DNA from: Ignavibacteriota bacterium
GTDB taxonomy: Bacteria; Bacteroidota; Ignavibacteria; Ignavibacteriales; Ignavibacteriaceae
Reading direction: 5' to 3'
Length of the DNA: 64,000 nucleotides
Assembly: GCA_013285405.1 (NCBI GenBank)
Contig: CP053446.1
Span: 3,147,001 to 3,211,000, forward strand
The position numbers and the translations under genes were made by a program. The notes beneath the pieces were generated by a model. That model was given only the letters and a program-made list of their open reading frames with translations, was not told the origin of the DNA and did no database searches. Below are positions 46,916 through 56,587 of this stretch, piece after piece; positions within the stretch are counted from its first letter, which is position 1; each line of letters starts with the position of its first letter.

Positions 46916-47898
46916 AAAGAAAAAATAATTATATCAGGATATATGAGCTTGAGAGGGAAAAAATTAATAAAATACTTTCCGGCGCATTAAGAAATAGAAA
47001 ACCAGCATCGCTTTATGAACCTGGTTCTTATATTTTGAACAGTGGTGGAAAACGATTAAGACCTCTGCTTGTTTTACTGTCTGCTAAAGCAGTTGGTGGA
47101 AAGTTCAACAATGCTTACAACGCAGCAGCAGCAGTTGAGATGCTCCACAATTTTACACTCGTTCACGATGATATTATGGATAATGCTGATAAGAGAAGAG
47201 GACGTTTAACTTTACATAAAAAATATGATTACAATACTGCTATTTTAACCGGTGACAGTTTGCTGTCAATTGCTTATGAATACCTTCTAAAAGATTGTAA
47301 CGGGAATGCGAATGAAGTAATCGGGGCATTTACACATGGCTTGATTGAAGTTTGTGAAGGACAAAGTCTCGATACTGATTTTGAGTTAAGACGAAACGTA
47401 TCGTCATCTGAATATATTGATATGATAAAAAAGAAAACTGCTGCAATGGCTGAAATGTGCTGTAAAATTGGTGCATTATTAGGTGGTGGGACAAGTTCAC
47501 AGGTTAAAGCTTTAGGAAATTATGGGTTGAATCTGGGAATTGCATTTCAGATTCAGGATGATTTACTTGATATTTCAGCGGATGAAAAAAAATTTGGTAA
47601 AACAATCGGTGGCGATCTTGTCGAGGGTAAAAAAACATTTTTATTTCTGGAAGCACTTGAAAAGTCCAAAGGCGAAGACAGGAAAAAGCTGCTTAAAGTT
47701 ATTGAACGAAAAGGTATTCGGAGAAATCAGGTTATTACTTATAAATTGTTATATGAAAAACTTGGTGTTCAGGATGCAGCCAGAAAAGAAATTTTCAATT
47801 ATACGCAGAAAGCGTTACGCTCAATAAATTTACTGGATGACAAGAATAAAAAAATATTTAAATGGCTGGCTGATTCTTTAATTCATAGAACAAGCTGA
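46912..47898 (+). CDS. Polyprenyl diphosphate synthase, 328 aa
   Basis: Condenses IPP with allylic diphosphates. The two aspartate-rich motifs are DDIMD (first Asp86) and DDLLD (first Asp216); GGKRLRPLL (about 44-52) and the FQIQDDLLD helix confirm the trans-prenyltransferase family. Chain length cannot be told with confidence; the residues before DDIMD (MLHNFTLVH) have no clear bulky block, which is compatible with long-chain products. The TTG start overlaps the fni stop. Confidence 0.92.
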   Translation: MKRKNNYIRIYELEREKINKILSGALRNRKPASLYEPGSYILNSGGKRLRPLLVLLSAKAVGGKFNNAYNAAAAVEMLHNFTLVHDDIMDNADKRRGRLTLHKKYDYNTAILTGDSLLSIAYEYLLKDCNGNANEVIGAFTHGLIEVCEGQSLDTDFELRRNVSSSEYIDMIKKKTAAMAEMCCKIGALLGGGTSSQVKALGNYGLNLGIAFQIQDDLLDISADEKKFGKTIGGDLVEGKKTFLFLEALEKSKGEDRKKLLKVIERKGIRRNQVITYKLLYEKLGVQDAARKEIFNYTQKALRSINLLDDKNKKIFKWLADSLIHRTS

Positions 47899-48164
47899 TG
47901 ATAGAAAAGAAAATAAAAATAATTAATAAGGCAGGTTTACACACACGACCTGCAGCTACTATAGTAAAGATGGCTTCAAAATACAAAAGTGAGTTCTACA
48001 TTTCACGCGATGGAATGAGCATAAATGGTAAAAGCATAATTGGCGTGATGACTCTTGCAGCAGAGGAGGGCGCAGAACTTATTCTAAATTTTAACGGTGA
48101 GGACGAAGATCAGGCAGCAAAAGAAATAACTGAATATTTTGAAAGGGGATTCGACGAACTTTGA
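47898..48164 (+). CDS. ptsH: HPr phosphocarrier protein, 88 aa
   Basis: Carries phosphate from enzyme I. Phospho-acceptor His15 lies in AGLHTRPAATIV and regulatory Ser46 in NGKSIIGVMTLAA; size and spacing are normal. The start overlaps the prenyl synthase end by 1 bp, and the end overlaps ptsI by 4 bp. No enzyme II gene lies in the window. Ser46 would allow HPr kinase control if that enzyme exists elsewhere in the genome. Confidence 0.95.
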   Translation: MIEKKIKIINKAGLHTRPAATIVKMASKYKSEFYISRDGMSINGKSIIGVMTLAAEEGAELILNFNGEDEDQAAKEITEYFERGFDEL

Positions 48165-49927
48165 AATCATTTAAAGATATTTATCGTCAGGCTGAAAATA
48201 AAATTTCCGGTTTAGCTGCGGCGCCCGGAATTATTATTGGTGAAGCTTATCTCTACACAAAAGAGAAACTTCAGATAAACAAAGCAGATATCGATGATAT
48301 TGAAAAAGCGAAGAATGATCTCGTCGATGCAATTGCAAAATCGAAGAAAGAACTTAACAAGGTTTTTGTTTTTGCTCGCGAAAAGATGGATGAAGTTCGT
48401 GCAGCAATTTTTGAAGCTCAATTAATGATTCTCGATGATCCAATATTATTGGATGAAATTATCGGAAGGATTGAAAAGGAAAAAAAATCTCCTGAATTCA
48501 TTGTTGATGATGAAATATCAAAATATCAGAACAAGATGATTCTCTCACACGAATCTTATATGAAGGAAAGAGCACTGGATATCGAAGATATTAAACAACG
48601 GATCGTGAGAAATCTTCAGAAAAAAAGATGGGAATCTAAAATTGAGCATAATGTAATTGTTGTTAGTGAATCGCTCACACCTGCTGACACCATTCTACTA
48701 ACAAGAAATAAAGTTCTGGCGTTCATTACTGATCATGGTGGTTTAACTTCTCATGCTGCTATTATTTCTCGATCTCTTAACATTCCCGCTGTAGTTGGAA
48801 CTCACAACGCTACTGCTCAAATAAAAGATAATGACGAAATTGTTGTTGATGGGTTTTATGGATACGTTATCGTAAATCCTACTGAAGAGCAGAAAGAATT
48901 TTTCGTCAATAAAAGAAAACGGCTTCTCGAACTGCAGCACGAATTAGAAGAACTTAAAGACGAGAAGGCTATCACAAAAGATGGAAGAGAAATAAAATTA
49001 TTTGCCAATGTAGATGTGTCAGGTGAAATTGATATGGTTGTAACCAGCGGAGCTAATGGTATTGGGCTTTATCGCACAGAACAAATTTTACACGAGCTTG
49101 GCGAATTTCCAAATGAAGATGAGCAGACAATAATATATTCAAAATTAGCTTCGCGTATTTATCCGTCTTCAATTACAATCCGTGTTTTTGATATTGGTGG
49201 TGACAAATTTCGATTCCTTGATTTTGAAGAACCAAATCCATTCCTTGGCTTGAGAGGAATAAGATTACTTCTTGAAAATCCGGCATTATTTAAAACTCAA
49301 ATACGTGCAATACTTAAATCTAGTTTGAATAAAAATGTCAGGATAATGATTCCTATGGTGAGCACTTTAAAAGAAATCAGTGAAGCAAAACGGATAATTG
49401 AAGAATGTAAAAGTGAACTGCTTTCCGAAAAAATAAAGTTTGATGAAGATATCAAAGTTGGAATTATGATCGAAGTTCCTTCTGCAGCAGTAATGGCAAG
49501 AGAATTGTCCAGAGAAGTTGATTTTGTCAGTATTGGAACTAATGATCTCGTTCAATATTTAATGGCAGTTGACAGAGGTAACGATCTTGTTGCAGACCTT
49601 TATCAGGAGTTTAGTCCTGCTGTAATCAGCACTCTGAAACATATCATCGATGAAACTAAAAAGTCAAAAAAACCGGTAAGCCTCTGCGGCGAACTTGCAG
49701 CAGATACGCTCGCAATGCCGCTACTTTTAGGATTAGGTCTGGATAGTTTGAGTATGTCAACACCAACTATTCCTTATGCAAAAAGAATTATCAGAAGTTG
49801 TGAATATAAAAAGGCTAAGAGACTTGTAACCGAATGTTTAAAAATGCACAGTGAAGAGGATGTGAAAGCTACTATCGAAAAATTCTTTAAGAAAAATAAT
49901 ATCACAAGAACAAGACAAATTATTTAG
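48161..49927 (+). CDS. ptsI: PTS enzyme I (phosphoenolpyruvate-protein phosphotransferase), 588 aa
   Basis: Takes phosphate from PEP to HPr. The N-terminal half has LAAAPGIIIGEAYLY and the active-site GGLTSHAAIISRSLNIPAVVG with phosphorylated His198; the PEP-binding half has GIGLYRTEQIL, VFDIGGDKFRFLDF, FLGLRGIRLLLENP, EVPSAAVMARELS and GTNDLVQYLMAVDR, then the catalytic Cys in SLCGELAAD. The TTG start overlaps ptsH by 4 bp and the stop is directly followed by the next ATG, so translation is coupled through the whole block. Confidence 0.95.
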   Translation: MKSFKDIYRQAENKISGLAAAPGIIIGEAYLYTKEKLQINKADIDDIEKAKNDLVDAIAKSKKELNKVFVFAREKMDEVRAAIFEAQLMILDDPILLDEIIGRIEKEKKSPEFIVDDEISKYQNKMILSHESYMKERALDIEDIKQRIVRNLQKKRWESKIEHNVIVVSESLTPADTILLTRNKVLAFITDHGGLTSHAAIISRSLNIPAVVGTHNATAQIKDNDEIVVDGFYGYVIVNPTEEQKEFFVNKRKRLLELQHELEELKDEKAITKDGREIKLFANVDVSGEIDMVVTSGANGIGLYRTEQILHELGEFPNEDEQTIIYSKLASRIYPSSITIRVFDIGGDKFRFLDFEEPNPFLGLRGIRLLLENPALFKTQIRAILKSSLNKNVRIMIPMVSTLKEISEAKRIIEECKSELLSEKIKFDEDIKVGIMIEVPSAAVMARELSREVDFVSIGTNDLVQYLMAVDRGNDLVADLYQEFSPAVISTLKHIIDETKKSKKPVSLCGELAADTLAMPLLLGLGLDSLSMSTPTIPYAKRIIRSCEYKKAKRLVTECLKMHSEEDVKATIEKFFKKNNITRTRQII

Positions 49928-50956
49928 ATGCACTCAACAGATTTTATTAAAACCTTTGATACGCAAAATCAGTATCAAGTTCTTCAGGATTCTTATAAGC
50001 AATTAATTGATGCCTGGGATTCAAAAATTAATTTAGAACAATTAGTAAAGTATAAGTTTTCCTCGATAGTTTATTGCGGGCTCGGAGGTTCAGCAATCAG
50101 TGGTGATTTATTTGTTGATTATGTTGCGGATGAATTAAAACTTCCATTTCAGGTTGTCAGGGGATATTCACTCCCTTCATACGTTGATGAGAACTGTCTG
50201 GTTATTATTTCGTCATATTCTGGTAACACTGAAGAAACTGTATCTTGCTTCAATCAGGCTTTAAAGAAAAAAGCAAAAATTGCAGCAATAACTTCAGGCG
50301 GAAAGATTGGTGAGATAGCTGAGCAGAACAAAATACCTGTTGTAAAATTAAGAGGAGGTTTTCAACCAAGATTTGCTCTCGGTGCAGGTTTCTTTTCTCT
50401 TTTAAAAATAATGTATGTGCTTTCAATTGTTGATGAATCAAAAAACATTCAAACGATAATTGATTTATGGAAACGAAAAGGTCTCGAATACTCTTCAAAG
50501 GATAGTACAGCAATGTATTTTGCAGAGCAGATTATCGGTTTCATTCCCGTCATCTATTCATCTGAGTTTCTTTCATCAACAGGATACAGGATGAAATCTC
50601 AACTTAATGAGAACTCAAAAATGCATGCATTCTATCACAATTTACCTGAAATGAATCATAATGAAATTATTGGTTGGGAGTCATTCAAGGAAAAACAATT
50701 CAATACAAAAGTTATTTACCTGCTGGATAATGAGTATCATCCTCAGAACCAGAAACGGTTTGAAATACTTAAAGAAATACTCAATCAGCAAAAAATTGAG
50801 GTTCTTTCATTGATGAGCAATGAAGAAAATAAAAAGGTGCGAATAATGGATTTGATTTTTTTAATCGATTGGATATCTTTTTACGCATCGGTTTTGCGCG
50901 GATATGATCCATCAGAAATTGATTTTATTCACAGGATGAAACAGCGCCTCACTTAA
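49928..50956 (+). CDS. Bifunctional phosphoglucose/phosphomannose isomerase, 342 aa
   Basis: A SIS-domain isomerase interconverting glucose-6-P or mannose-6-P with fructose-6-P. GLGGSAISGDLFVDYVADEL and SYSGNTEETVSCFNQA (residues about 47-67 and 96-112) are the sugar-phosphate binding loops, and MNHNEIIGWE near 225 carries the catalytic Glu/His region. The size fits the archaeal-type PGI/PMI family rather than classical PGI. It starts immediately after ptsI, linking PEP-dependent regulation with upper glycolysis. Confidence 0.92.
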   Translation: MHSTDFIKTFDTQNQYQVLQDSYKQLIDAWDSKINLEQLVKYKFSSIVYCGLGGSAISGDLFVDYVADELKLPFQVVRGYSLPSYVDENCLVIISSYSGNTEETVSCFNQALKKKAKIAAITSGGKIGEIAEQNKIPVVKLRGGFQPRFALGAGFFSLLKIMYVLSIVDESKNIQTIIDLWKRKGLEYSSKDSTAMYFAEQIIGFIPVIYSSEFLSSTGYRMKSQLNENSKMHAFYHNLPEMNHNEIIGWESFKEKQFNTKVIYLLDNEYHPQNQKRFEILKEILNQQKIEVLSLMSNEENKKVRIMDLIFLIDWISFYASVLRGYDPSEIDFIHRMKQRLT

Positions 50957-51007
50957 GTTTTACGACCCGGATGTTTAAATCATCAAAAATAAATTTTATC
51001 CGGTATT

Positions 51008-53845
51008 ATGCTTACTCTCTCTTCCATCATTAAGAAAATATTTTTGCTTTTATGCATCAAATTATTATTTCTTTGTGATTTTGCATACGCCCAATTTTTT
51101 TATTTTGGGCGGAATAAAATCCAGTACGAAGAATTCGATTGGAAAATTCTTCGAACTGATCATTTCGATATTTACTACTATGGTGAGATGGGATATGTTG
51201 CAGAGATTGGAGCAAATTACGCTGAGGAAATATATGACGAGTTGAAAATCCGGATGAATCATCTTGTTACCCGCAGAATCCCGCTTATTTTTTATAACAC
51301 TTCAATTGATTTTCAACAGACGAACATTACACCCGGTCTTATTCCTGAAGGTGTCGGAGGTTTTTTTGAATTCCTGAAAGGACGAGTTGTTTTACCAAGC
51401 ACAGGTTCTTTGAAAGATTTCAGACACGTAATCAGGCATGAGATTGTTCACGTTTTTATGACTAACAAAGTTTACAGGATTTTGAAAGATCATCGCATAC
51501 CGACAAACAAAATGCCGCCGCTTTGGTTTGTGGAAGGACTTGCTGAATTTTATTCAACCGAATGGGATGCTCAGGCAGAAATGCTAATGAGAGATGCAGT
51601 TCTTAACAATTATTTCGTGAACCTCGATAATATATTCAGTATCTACGGATCTTTTCTTATGTACAAAGAAGGACAAAATTTTCTTGAGTTTGCTGCTGAA
51701 AAATACGGAGAAGAAAGAATCGGAATGCTTATTGATAATTTCTGGATGTATTCAAATTTTAATCAGGTAATTGAGACAACATTCAAAGAATCTTTCGAGC
51801 AGATTGATGCAGAATGGAACTATTGGCTCAGAAAAAAATATTATCCATTAATGAAATCAAGCTATCCCACAGAATTTGGTTCGCATAAAGTAACAAAGAG
51901 AGGTTTTAATTTTACACCAGTTTACTTCAAGTTACAGAACAGACATTATCTTTACTACCTCGCAAACCTAGATGGGTATTCCTCGATTTACAGAATTGAA
52001 TTATCTCCTGAATATATTCAAATAGATTCACCTGAATTAATTCTTCGCGGAGAACAAACTGAGGAACTGGAATCATTCCATTTATTCCAGTCAGCTATAG
52101 ATATTTCAGATGACGGACTGCTTGTCTTTAACAATAAAAAAGGTGGAACTGACGTAATCCATTTTTTTTCGGTTTATGAAAACCGGATTGTTAAAACTTT
52201 TCAGAATGATGAGTTACTTTTTATTACGTCACCAAAATTTTCCAATGATGGCAGCAGAATTGTTTTTAGTGCAGTTGACAGAAAAGGTTTCAGTGACGTT
52301 TATATTTATGATCTTCAGTCTGATAAACTCTTCAGAATTACAAATGATTATTACAATGATCAGGATCCCTGTTTCGGGCTTGATGATCAACAGATTATTT
52401 TTTCTTCAGACCGGACAGGAGGTGAATTTGAAGGAAAACAAAATTTATTTTCAGTAAATCTGAATAATTATGAAATTCAGTATATAACTTATCTTAATGC
52501 TAACTGCCAGGCTCCAATCCTTTCTCCGGAAAAAGACTTGTTGTTATTTACTTCAGATTATAACGGTGTAAGAAATCTTTATGAAATTCCGATAGTTGAC
52601 GGAGATTATTCAAACAGTGTAAATAAAATTTCTGAATTTATTTCGAGCGTTTTCAATCCCGTTTATATTGATTCCAATTACATTACATTTTCAGGATTTG
52701 AAAAATTCTCATTCGGTTTATTTGTATTCAGTAAAAAAGATACAAAAGAAGATTCTCTTTATTCTTTTCAAATGAATCCTGACAAACCATTAGAAATCTG
52801 GCAGGCGAAGTCATTGAAGCTGCCTACAGAAAAAAAGAAAGCTGAATATGAAAAAGAATATTCGCTGGATTTTGCGCAAGGTGTTGTTGCTACCGATCCG
52901 ATTTTCGGAACTCGTGGTGGTGCTGTTTTTTCATTAAGTGATCTTTTGGGTGATGACAGATATATTTTTATGATTTATAATAATGCTTCCGTGACGAGTG
53001 AAATACTGAATAGTTTTAATGTGATACTTCAGAAAGTAAACTTTGCAGAAAGAATAAATTATGGCTACGGAATTTTTCACCTAAGTGGACCGGTTTATGA
53101 TTATTCTGATCCGGATGAATATTATTATGAAAGAAGTTTTGGCGGTTCATTTCTTTTAAGTTATCCAATTTCAAAATTCCAGCGTCTGGAAGCTACGGTT
53201 ACACTCAGAAATTCAAACAAAGAAGTTATCCCCGAAGTCATCGAAAGAAAAGCCGTACTTGTAACAAATACTATCGGTTGGGTGATGGATAACTCACTTT
53301 GGGGACCAACAGGACCAGTGGATGGAATTCGTGCATTAACTTATCTTGGATTTACAACTGATATCAAATATAGCAATGTAAATTATTTTTCTATTATTGG
53401 TGATTACCGTTATTACCAACGTTTTGCATTAACAACTCTTCTTGCATTCAGAGCAGCAATATTTTACAATGAAGGCAAGGAAGCGCGATTATATTTTGTT
53501 GGCGGAAGCTGGGACTTAAGAGGCTGGCCAAGATTTAGTATCCGGAGCGAAAAAATCTGGCTTACTTCTCTTGAGTTCAGATTCCCATTAATTGATCAGC
53601 TTGGCATCAGATTCCCGTTCTTTAATCTTGGATTCCCCGGAATACGTGGTGCAATATTTTATGATATGGGAGGAGTCTGGAATGACAATTTTAATTATAC
53701 AATCGGGTCGGTTGGATTCGGATTCAGATTTAATCTATTCGGAATGCTGACGCTTCGCTATGATATGGGTAAAAAGATAGAAAATAATTTCACAAGATTT
53801 CAGGATGGTTTATTTTATCAATTCTTTTTCGGATGGGATTTTTAA
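51008..53845 (+). CDS. Peptidase MA-like metalloprotease / TolB-like propeller / outer-membrane barrel fusion, 945 aa
   Basis: Three parts are seen. After a signal peptide (ending DFAYAQ), residues about 30-280 hold a gluzincin protease with HEIVH (His144, Glu145, His148) and WFVEGLAEFYS as the third-ligand helix. Residues about 290-620 have TolB/PD40-type repeats (SPKFSNDGSRIVFSA, LSPEKDLLLFTSD). Residues about 640-945 form an Omp85/surface-antigen-like barrel with GGSWDLRGWPRFSIRSEK, LEFRFPLIDQLGIRFPF and AIFYDMGGVWND, ending in FFFGWDF with terminal Phe. It would present a protease at the outer membrane. It overlaps the next gene by 13 bp. Confidence 0.87.
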   Translation: MLTLSSIIKKIFLLLCIKLLFLCDFAYAQFFYFGRNKIQYEEFDWKILRTDHFDIYYYGEMGYVAEIGANYAEEIYDELKIRMNHLVTRRIPLIFYNTSIDFQQTNITPGLIPEGVGGFFEFLKGRVVLPSTGSLKDFRHVIRHEIVHVFMTNKVYRILKDHRIPTNKMPPLWFVEGLAEFYSTEWDAQAEMLMRDAVLNNYFVNLDNIFSIYGSFLMYKEGQNFLEFAAEKYGEERIGMLIDNFWMYSNFNQVIETTFKESFEQIDAEWNYWLRKKYYPLMKSSYPTEFGSHKVTKRGFNFTPVYFKLQNRHYLYYLANLDGYSSIYRIELSPEYIQIDSPELILRGEQTEELESFHLFQSAIDISDDGLLVFNNKKGGTDVIHFFSVYENRIVKTFQNDELLFITSPKFSNDGSRIVFSAVDRKGFSDVYIYDLQSDKLFRITNDYYNDQDPCFGLDDQQIIFSSDRTGGEFEGKQNLFSVNLNNYEIQYITYLNANCQAPILSPEKDLLLFTSDYNGVRNLYEIPIVDGDYSNSVNKISEFISSVFNPVYIDSNYITFSGFEKFSFGLFVFSKKDTKEDSLYSFQMNPDKPLEIWQAKSLKLPTEKKKAEYEKEYSLDFAQGVVATDPIFGTRGGAVFSLSDLLGDDRYIFMIYNNASVTSEILNSFNVILQKVNFAERINYGYGIFHLSGPVYDYSDPDEYYYERSFGGSFLLSYPISKFQRLEATVTLRNSNKEVIPEVIERKAVLVTNTIGWVMDNSLWGPTGPVDGIRALTYLGFTTDIKYSNVNYFSIIGDYRYYQRFALTTLLAFRAAIFYNEGKEARLYFVGGSWDLRGWPRFSIRSEKIWLTSLEFRFPLIDQLGIRFPFFNLGFPGIRGAIFYDMGGVWNDNFNYTIGSVGFGFRFNLFGMLTLRYDMGKKIENNFTRFQDGLFYQFFFGWDF

Positions 53846-54984
53846 AGTATAAAATATATTTGCTGATTATCATTCTCTTGATTACCGGCTGTGCAAGATC
53901 AGTCATTAAGTATTCAACGAAGTATGATGAAGATCCGTTCAGGATGTTTGGGAAAATTCCTTCCAGAGAATTTTATATCCCAATTAATACTTCTGATTCA
54001 TTAAACCTAATATGGGAATCAGAAACTTATGGCAGTTTTCCAAATTCATCAGTTTCAGTCTATGATAATCTCGTATTCATAAATGATCTATCAGGAAGAG
54101 TTTTTTGTTTCGATGCGGAAACAGGAGATAAGATTGGTTCGCTGAAATATAGTTACGGAAGTATTTATTCGACACCGATACCATACCGAAGTAAAGTAAT
54201 TTTTCCTGTTGCACTGGATAAAGAAAACCTCACTGAAATAATAATTTATGATTACAGTCAGGGAAAAGAACTGGATGAAATCGAACTTCCGGGAAGAGTA
54301 GTTACTCAAATGATTGCACTTGATGATGACATTCTTTTTACTACTGAAGTTGGAATTGCTTACAGGCTCAATTCAGCCGGAAAAATAATTTGGGAAACTC
54401 ATACACGCGTTCCAACAAGAAGTTCACCGGCGTTAACAAATAACTTATTCATTTTCGGAAATGATAAAGGTGAACTGATTGGGTTGAATTCAGATTCCGG
54501 TGATTCTGTTTATGTGAAAAAAATTGGCGGACATTTTTTCTCAGGAATCACAGTTCAGGATAGTATTGTTTATGCAGGAAATGACAACGGTTTTATTTAT
54601 GCAATTAATGTTCGTGACGGTGAAATTATTTGGCAGTTTGATACGAGATTCAAAATAAAAATGGAACCTGCAATTGATGAACAGAATCTTTTTATTGGTA
54701 ATCTTAATGGCGATTTCTATTCAATTAACAGATCAACCGGAAAAGAAAACTGGAAAGTAAATTTCAAAGGGATACTGAATTCAACTCCATTGATTACAGA
54801 AAATATGATCATTCTGCCGAATGTGCTTTTTGCTGTTCACTTGCTTGATAAGTTTGATGGAAGTGTTTTAAATACCATTTCACTTGAAGGTAGAGCAAAA
54901 TTATCACCAGTAATTCACAATAATATTCTATTCATAGGTTTTGATGACGGAGTAATTCGTGCGTACGAATTTGCTAATAAATAG
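53833..54984 (+). CDS. BamB-like PQQ-type beta-propeller lipoprotein, 383 aa
   Basis: The lipoprotein signal MGFLKYKIYLLIIILLITGC is followed by seven or so propeller blades with the usual closing pattern (GRVFCFDAETGDKIGSLKY, GELIGLNSDSGDSVYVKKI, GFIYAINVRDGEIIWQFD, GDFYSINRSTGKENWKVNF). The build resembles BamB, which helps BamA fold barrels. Its start lies inside the end of the protease/barrel gene (13-bp overlap) and its end overlaps the next gene by 26 bp. It may help assemble that barrel; this is inference. Confidence 0.82.
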   Translation: MGFLKYKIYLLIIILLITGCARSVIKYSTKYDEDPFRMFGKIPSREFYIPINTSDSLNLIWESETYGSFPNSSVSVYDNLVFINDLSGRVFCFDAETGDKIGSLKYSYGSIYSTPIPYRSKVIFPVALDKENLTEIIIYDYSQGKELDEIELPGRVVTQMIALDDDILFTTEVGIAYRLNSAGKIIWETHTRVPTRSSPALTNNLFIFGNDKGELIGLNSDSGDSVYVKKIGGHFFSGITVQDSIVYAGNDNGFIYAINVRDGEIIWQFDTRFKIKMEPAIDEQNLFIGNLNGDFYSINRSTGKENWKVNFKGILNSTPLITENMIILPNVLFAVHLLDKFDGSVLNTISLEGRAKLSPVIHNNILFIGFDDGVIRAYEFANK

Positions 54985-55687
54985 TTTGCTGATTTCTCTT
55001 TCGATTGCATCATTGGTATTTGGGCAGGATTGCAAGTCAATCGTCACGATTAGCACTAATGATGAAGAAGCTGAATTATTTTTAAATGATACTTTAAAAT
55101 TAAATGGAAACAATTTTATTCTTGAACTTAAACCCGGTACTTACTCGTTTGCTTTGACGGAAAATTCTAAAATCTGGAATACTCAGATTATAAAAGATTC
55201 TCTGAATATTAAGGATTGTGATTCCGTTACTATATCATATCGTTTTAATCCGCAATTGCTGTTAGATTCAGATCCACAAAACGTTTATGTTTATGAATCT
55301 GATTCATTGCTGGGATTCACACCACTTTTTATGGAAGGTAATTTTCAGGATTTGCTTCTTAAAAAGCCAAGCTATTCAGATTTAACTATAACAAGAAATG
55401 AATTAGCTGACGGTATCAAACCTGAGTTGAAATTTATTGGTGATTATAAAACTGAAAGTTTTTATGGTTCAACTTTATCTAAAATTCTTGCCGGAACTTT
55501 AATTGCTCTTGGCGCAACTACAGCTTATTTCAAACTGGAAGCCGATAAGACATTTGAGGAGTATCAAATTACCGGTGATCCGGCATTGCAAGAGCAAACA
55601 GAAAAGTATGATGTAATTAGCGGTGTTTCCTTTGTCGCTATGCAGATAAATTTTGGACTCATATTGTATTTATTCCTTACCGATTAG
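54959..55687 (+). CDS. PEGA-like exported membrane protein, 242 aa
   Basis: Begins with a GTG and a signal peptide (to about residue 23, IASLVFGQ). Residues about 25-75 resemble a PEGA domain (IVTISTNDEEAELFLND ... LELKPGTYSFAL). Two C-terminal hydrophobic segments (about 180-197 and 220-240) suggest membrane anchoring. The 26-bp overlap with the BamB-like gene ties it to that operon. Function unknown. Confidence 0.72.
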   Translation: MRTNLLINSLLISLSIASLVFGQDCKSIVTISTNDEEAELFLNDTLKLNGNNFILELKPGTYSFALTENSKIWNTQIIKDSLNIKDCDSVTISYRFNPQLLLDSDPQNVYVYESDSLLGFTPLFMEGNFQDLLLKKPSYSDLTITRNELADGIKPELKFIGDYKTESFYGSTLSKILAGTLIALGATTAYFKLEADKTFEEYQITGDPALQEQTEKYDVISGVSFVAMQINFGLILYLFLTD

Positions 55688-55732
55688 ACCAAAGCTTTTA
55701 ATAAATTAACCGACCATTTATTAAAACAGTTG

Positions 55733-56587
55733 ATGATTACCGTACTAGAAGCAATTAGATTATCCACAGAATATCTCGACAAGAAAAAGATTGATTCGCC
55801 AAGAATAAATGCTGAACTATTGCTTGCTCATATTATTGGCTGCAAAAGGCTCGACTTATATCTTGCTTTTGACAGACCTTTAACTGAACCCGAACTTAAT
55901 ATTTACAGAGGGCTTATTAAAAGAAGAGCAAGTTATGAACCGCTTCAATATATTATTGGAACTGTAGAATTTTATGGATTAGTATTTAAAGTAACTCCAT
56001 CAGTACTTATTCCAAGACCTGAAACAGAATTACTTGTTGAAAAAATTATAAAGGAATTATCCGATAAAGAACAATTGAATATACTTGAAATCGGATGCGG
56101 CAGTGGAAATATAGCAATTAGTCTTGCTTATCATTTAAAGCAGGCACAAATTATAACCACAGATATAAGCGATGCGGCTTTGAATCTTGCAAAAGAAAAT
56201 TCCCAAAAATTGGGTGTTGCTGAAAGAATTAGTTTTATCAGACATAATATTTTAACCGATGACCTGTTAAGATTTTCTATGTTTGATTTGGTTGTTTCAA
56301 ATCCGCCGTATGTTTCACTGCAAAGTTATTCATCACTGCAAAAAGAAATTATGGACTTCGAACCGCGTTTAGCCGTAACAGATGAATCGGATGGATTAAC
56401 TTTTTACAGGATTATTTCAGAAAAGGTTTCTGGCAATATTAAAAAAGGCGGGAAACTTTTTTTTGAAATATCTCATGGACAATGTGATGATGTTAAAAGT
56501 ATAATGACAAAAAATAATTTCAGCAAGATTGAGGTTATTAAAGATTATCAGAATATTGAAAGAATAGTATTCGGAGAGTTTAAATGA
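55733..56587 (+). CDS. prmC: Release-factor glutamine N5-methyltransferase PrmC, 284 aa
   Basis: Methylates the GGQ glutamine of release factors. It has the N-terminal helical domain with INAELLLAHIIGC and YIIGTVEFYGL, the SAM site LEIGCGSGNIAISLA and the catalytic VSNPPYVS near residue 190. I start at ATG 55733; a TTG stands directly before it. The end overlaps dtd by 4 bp. Confidence 0.94.
   Translation: MITVLEAIRLSTEYLDKKKIDSPRINAELLLAHIIGCKRLDLYLAFDRPLTEPELNIYRGLIKRRASYEPLQYIIGTVEFYGLVFKVTPSVLIPRPETELLVEKIIKELSDKEQLNILEIGCGSGNIAISLAYHLKQAQIITTDISDAALNLAKENSQKLGVAERISFIRHNILTDDLLRFSMFDLVVSNPPYVSLQSYSSLQKEIMDFEPRLAVTDESDGLTFYRIISEKVSGNIKKGGKLFFEISHGQCDDVKSIMTKNNFSKIEVIKDYQNIERIVFGEFK

Noticed and set aside
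51008..53845. BamA or TamA proper
   Set aside because: No POTRA domains; the N-terminal half is a metalloprotease and propeller.
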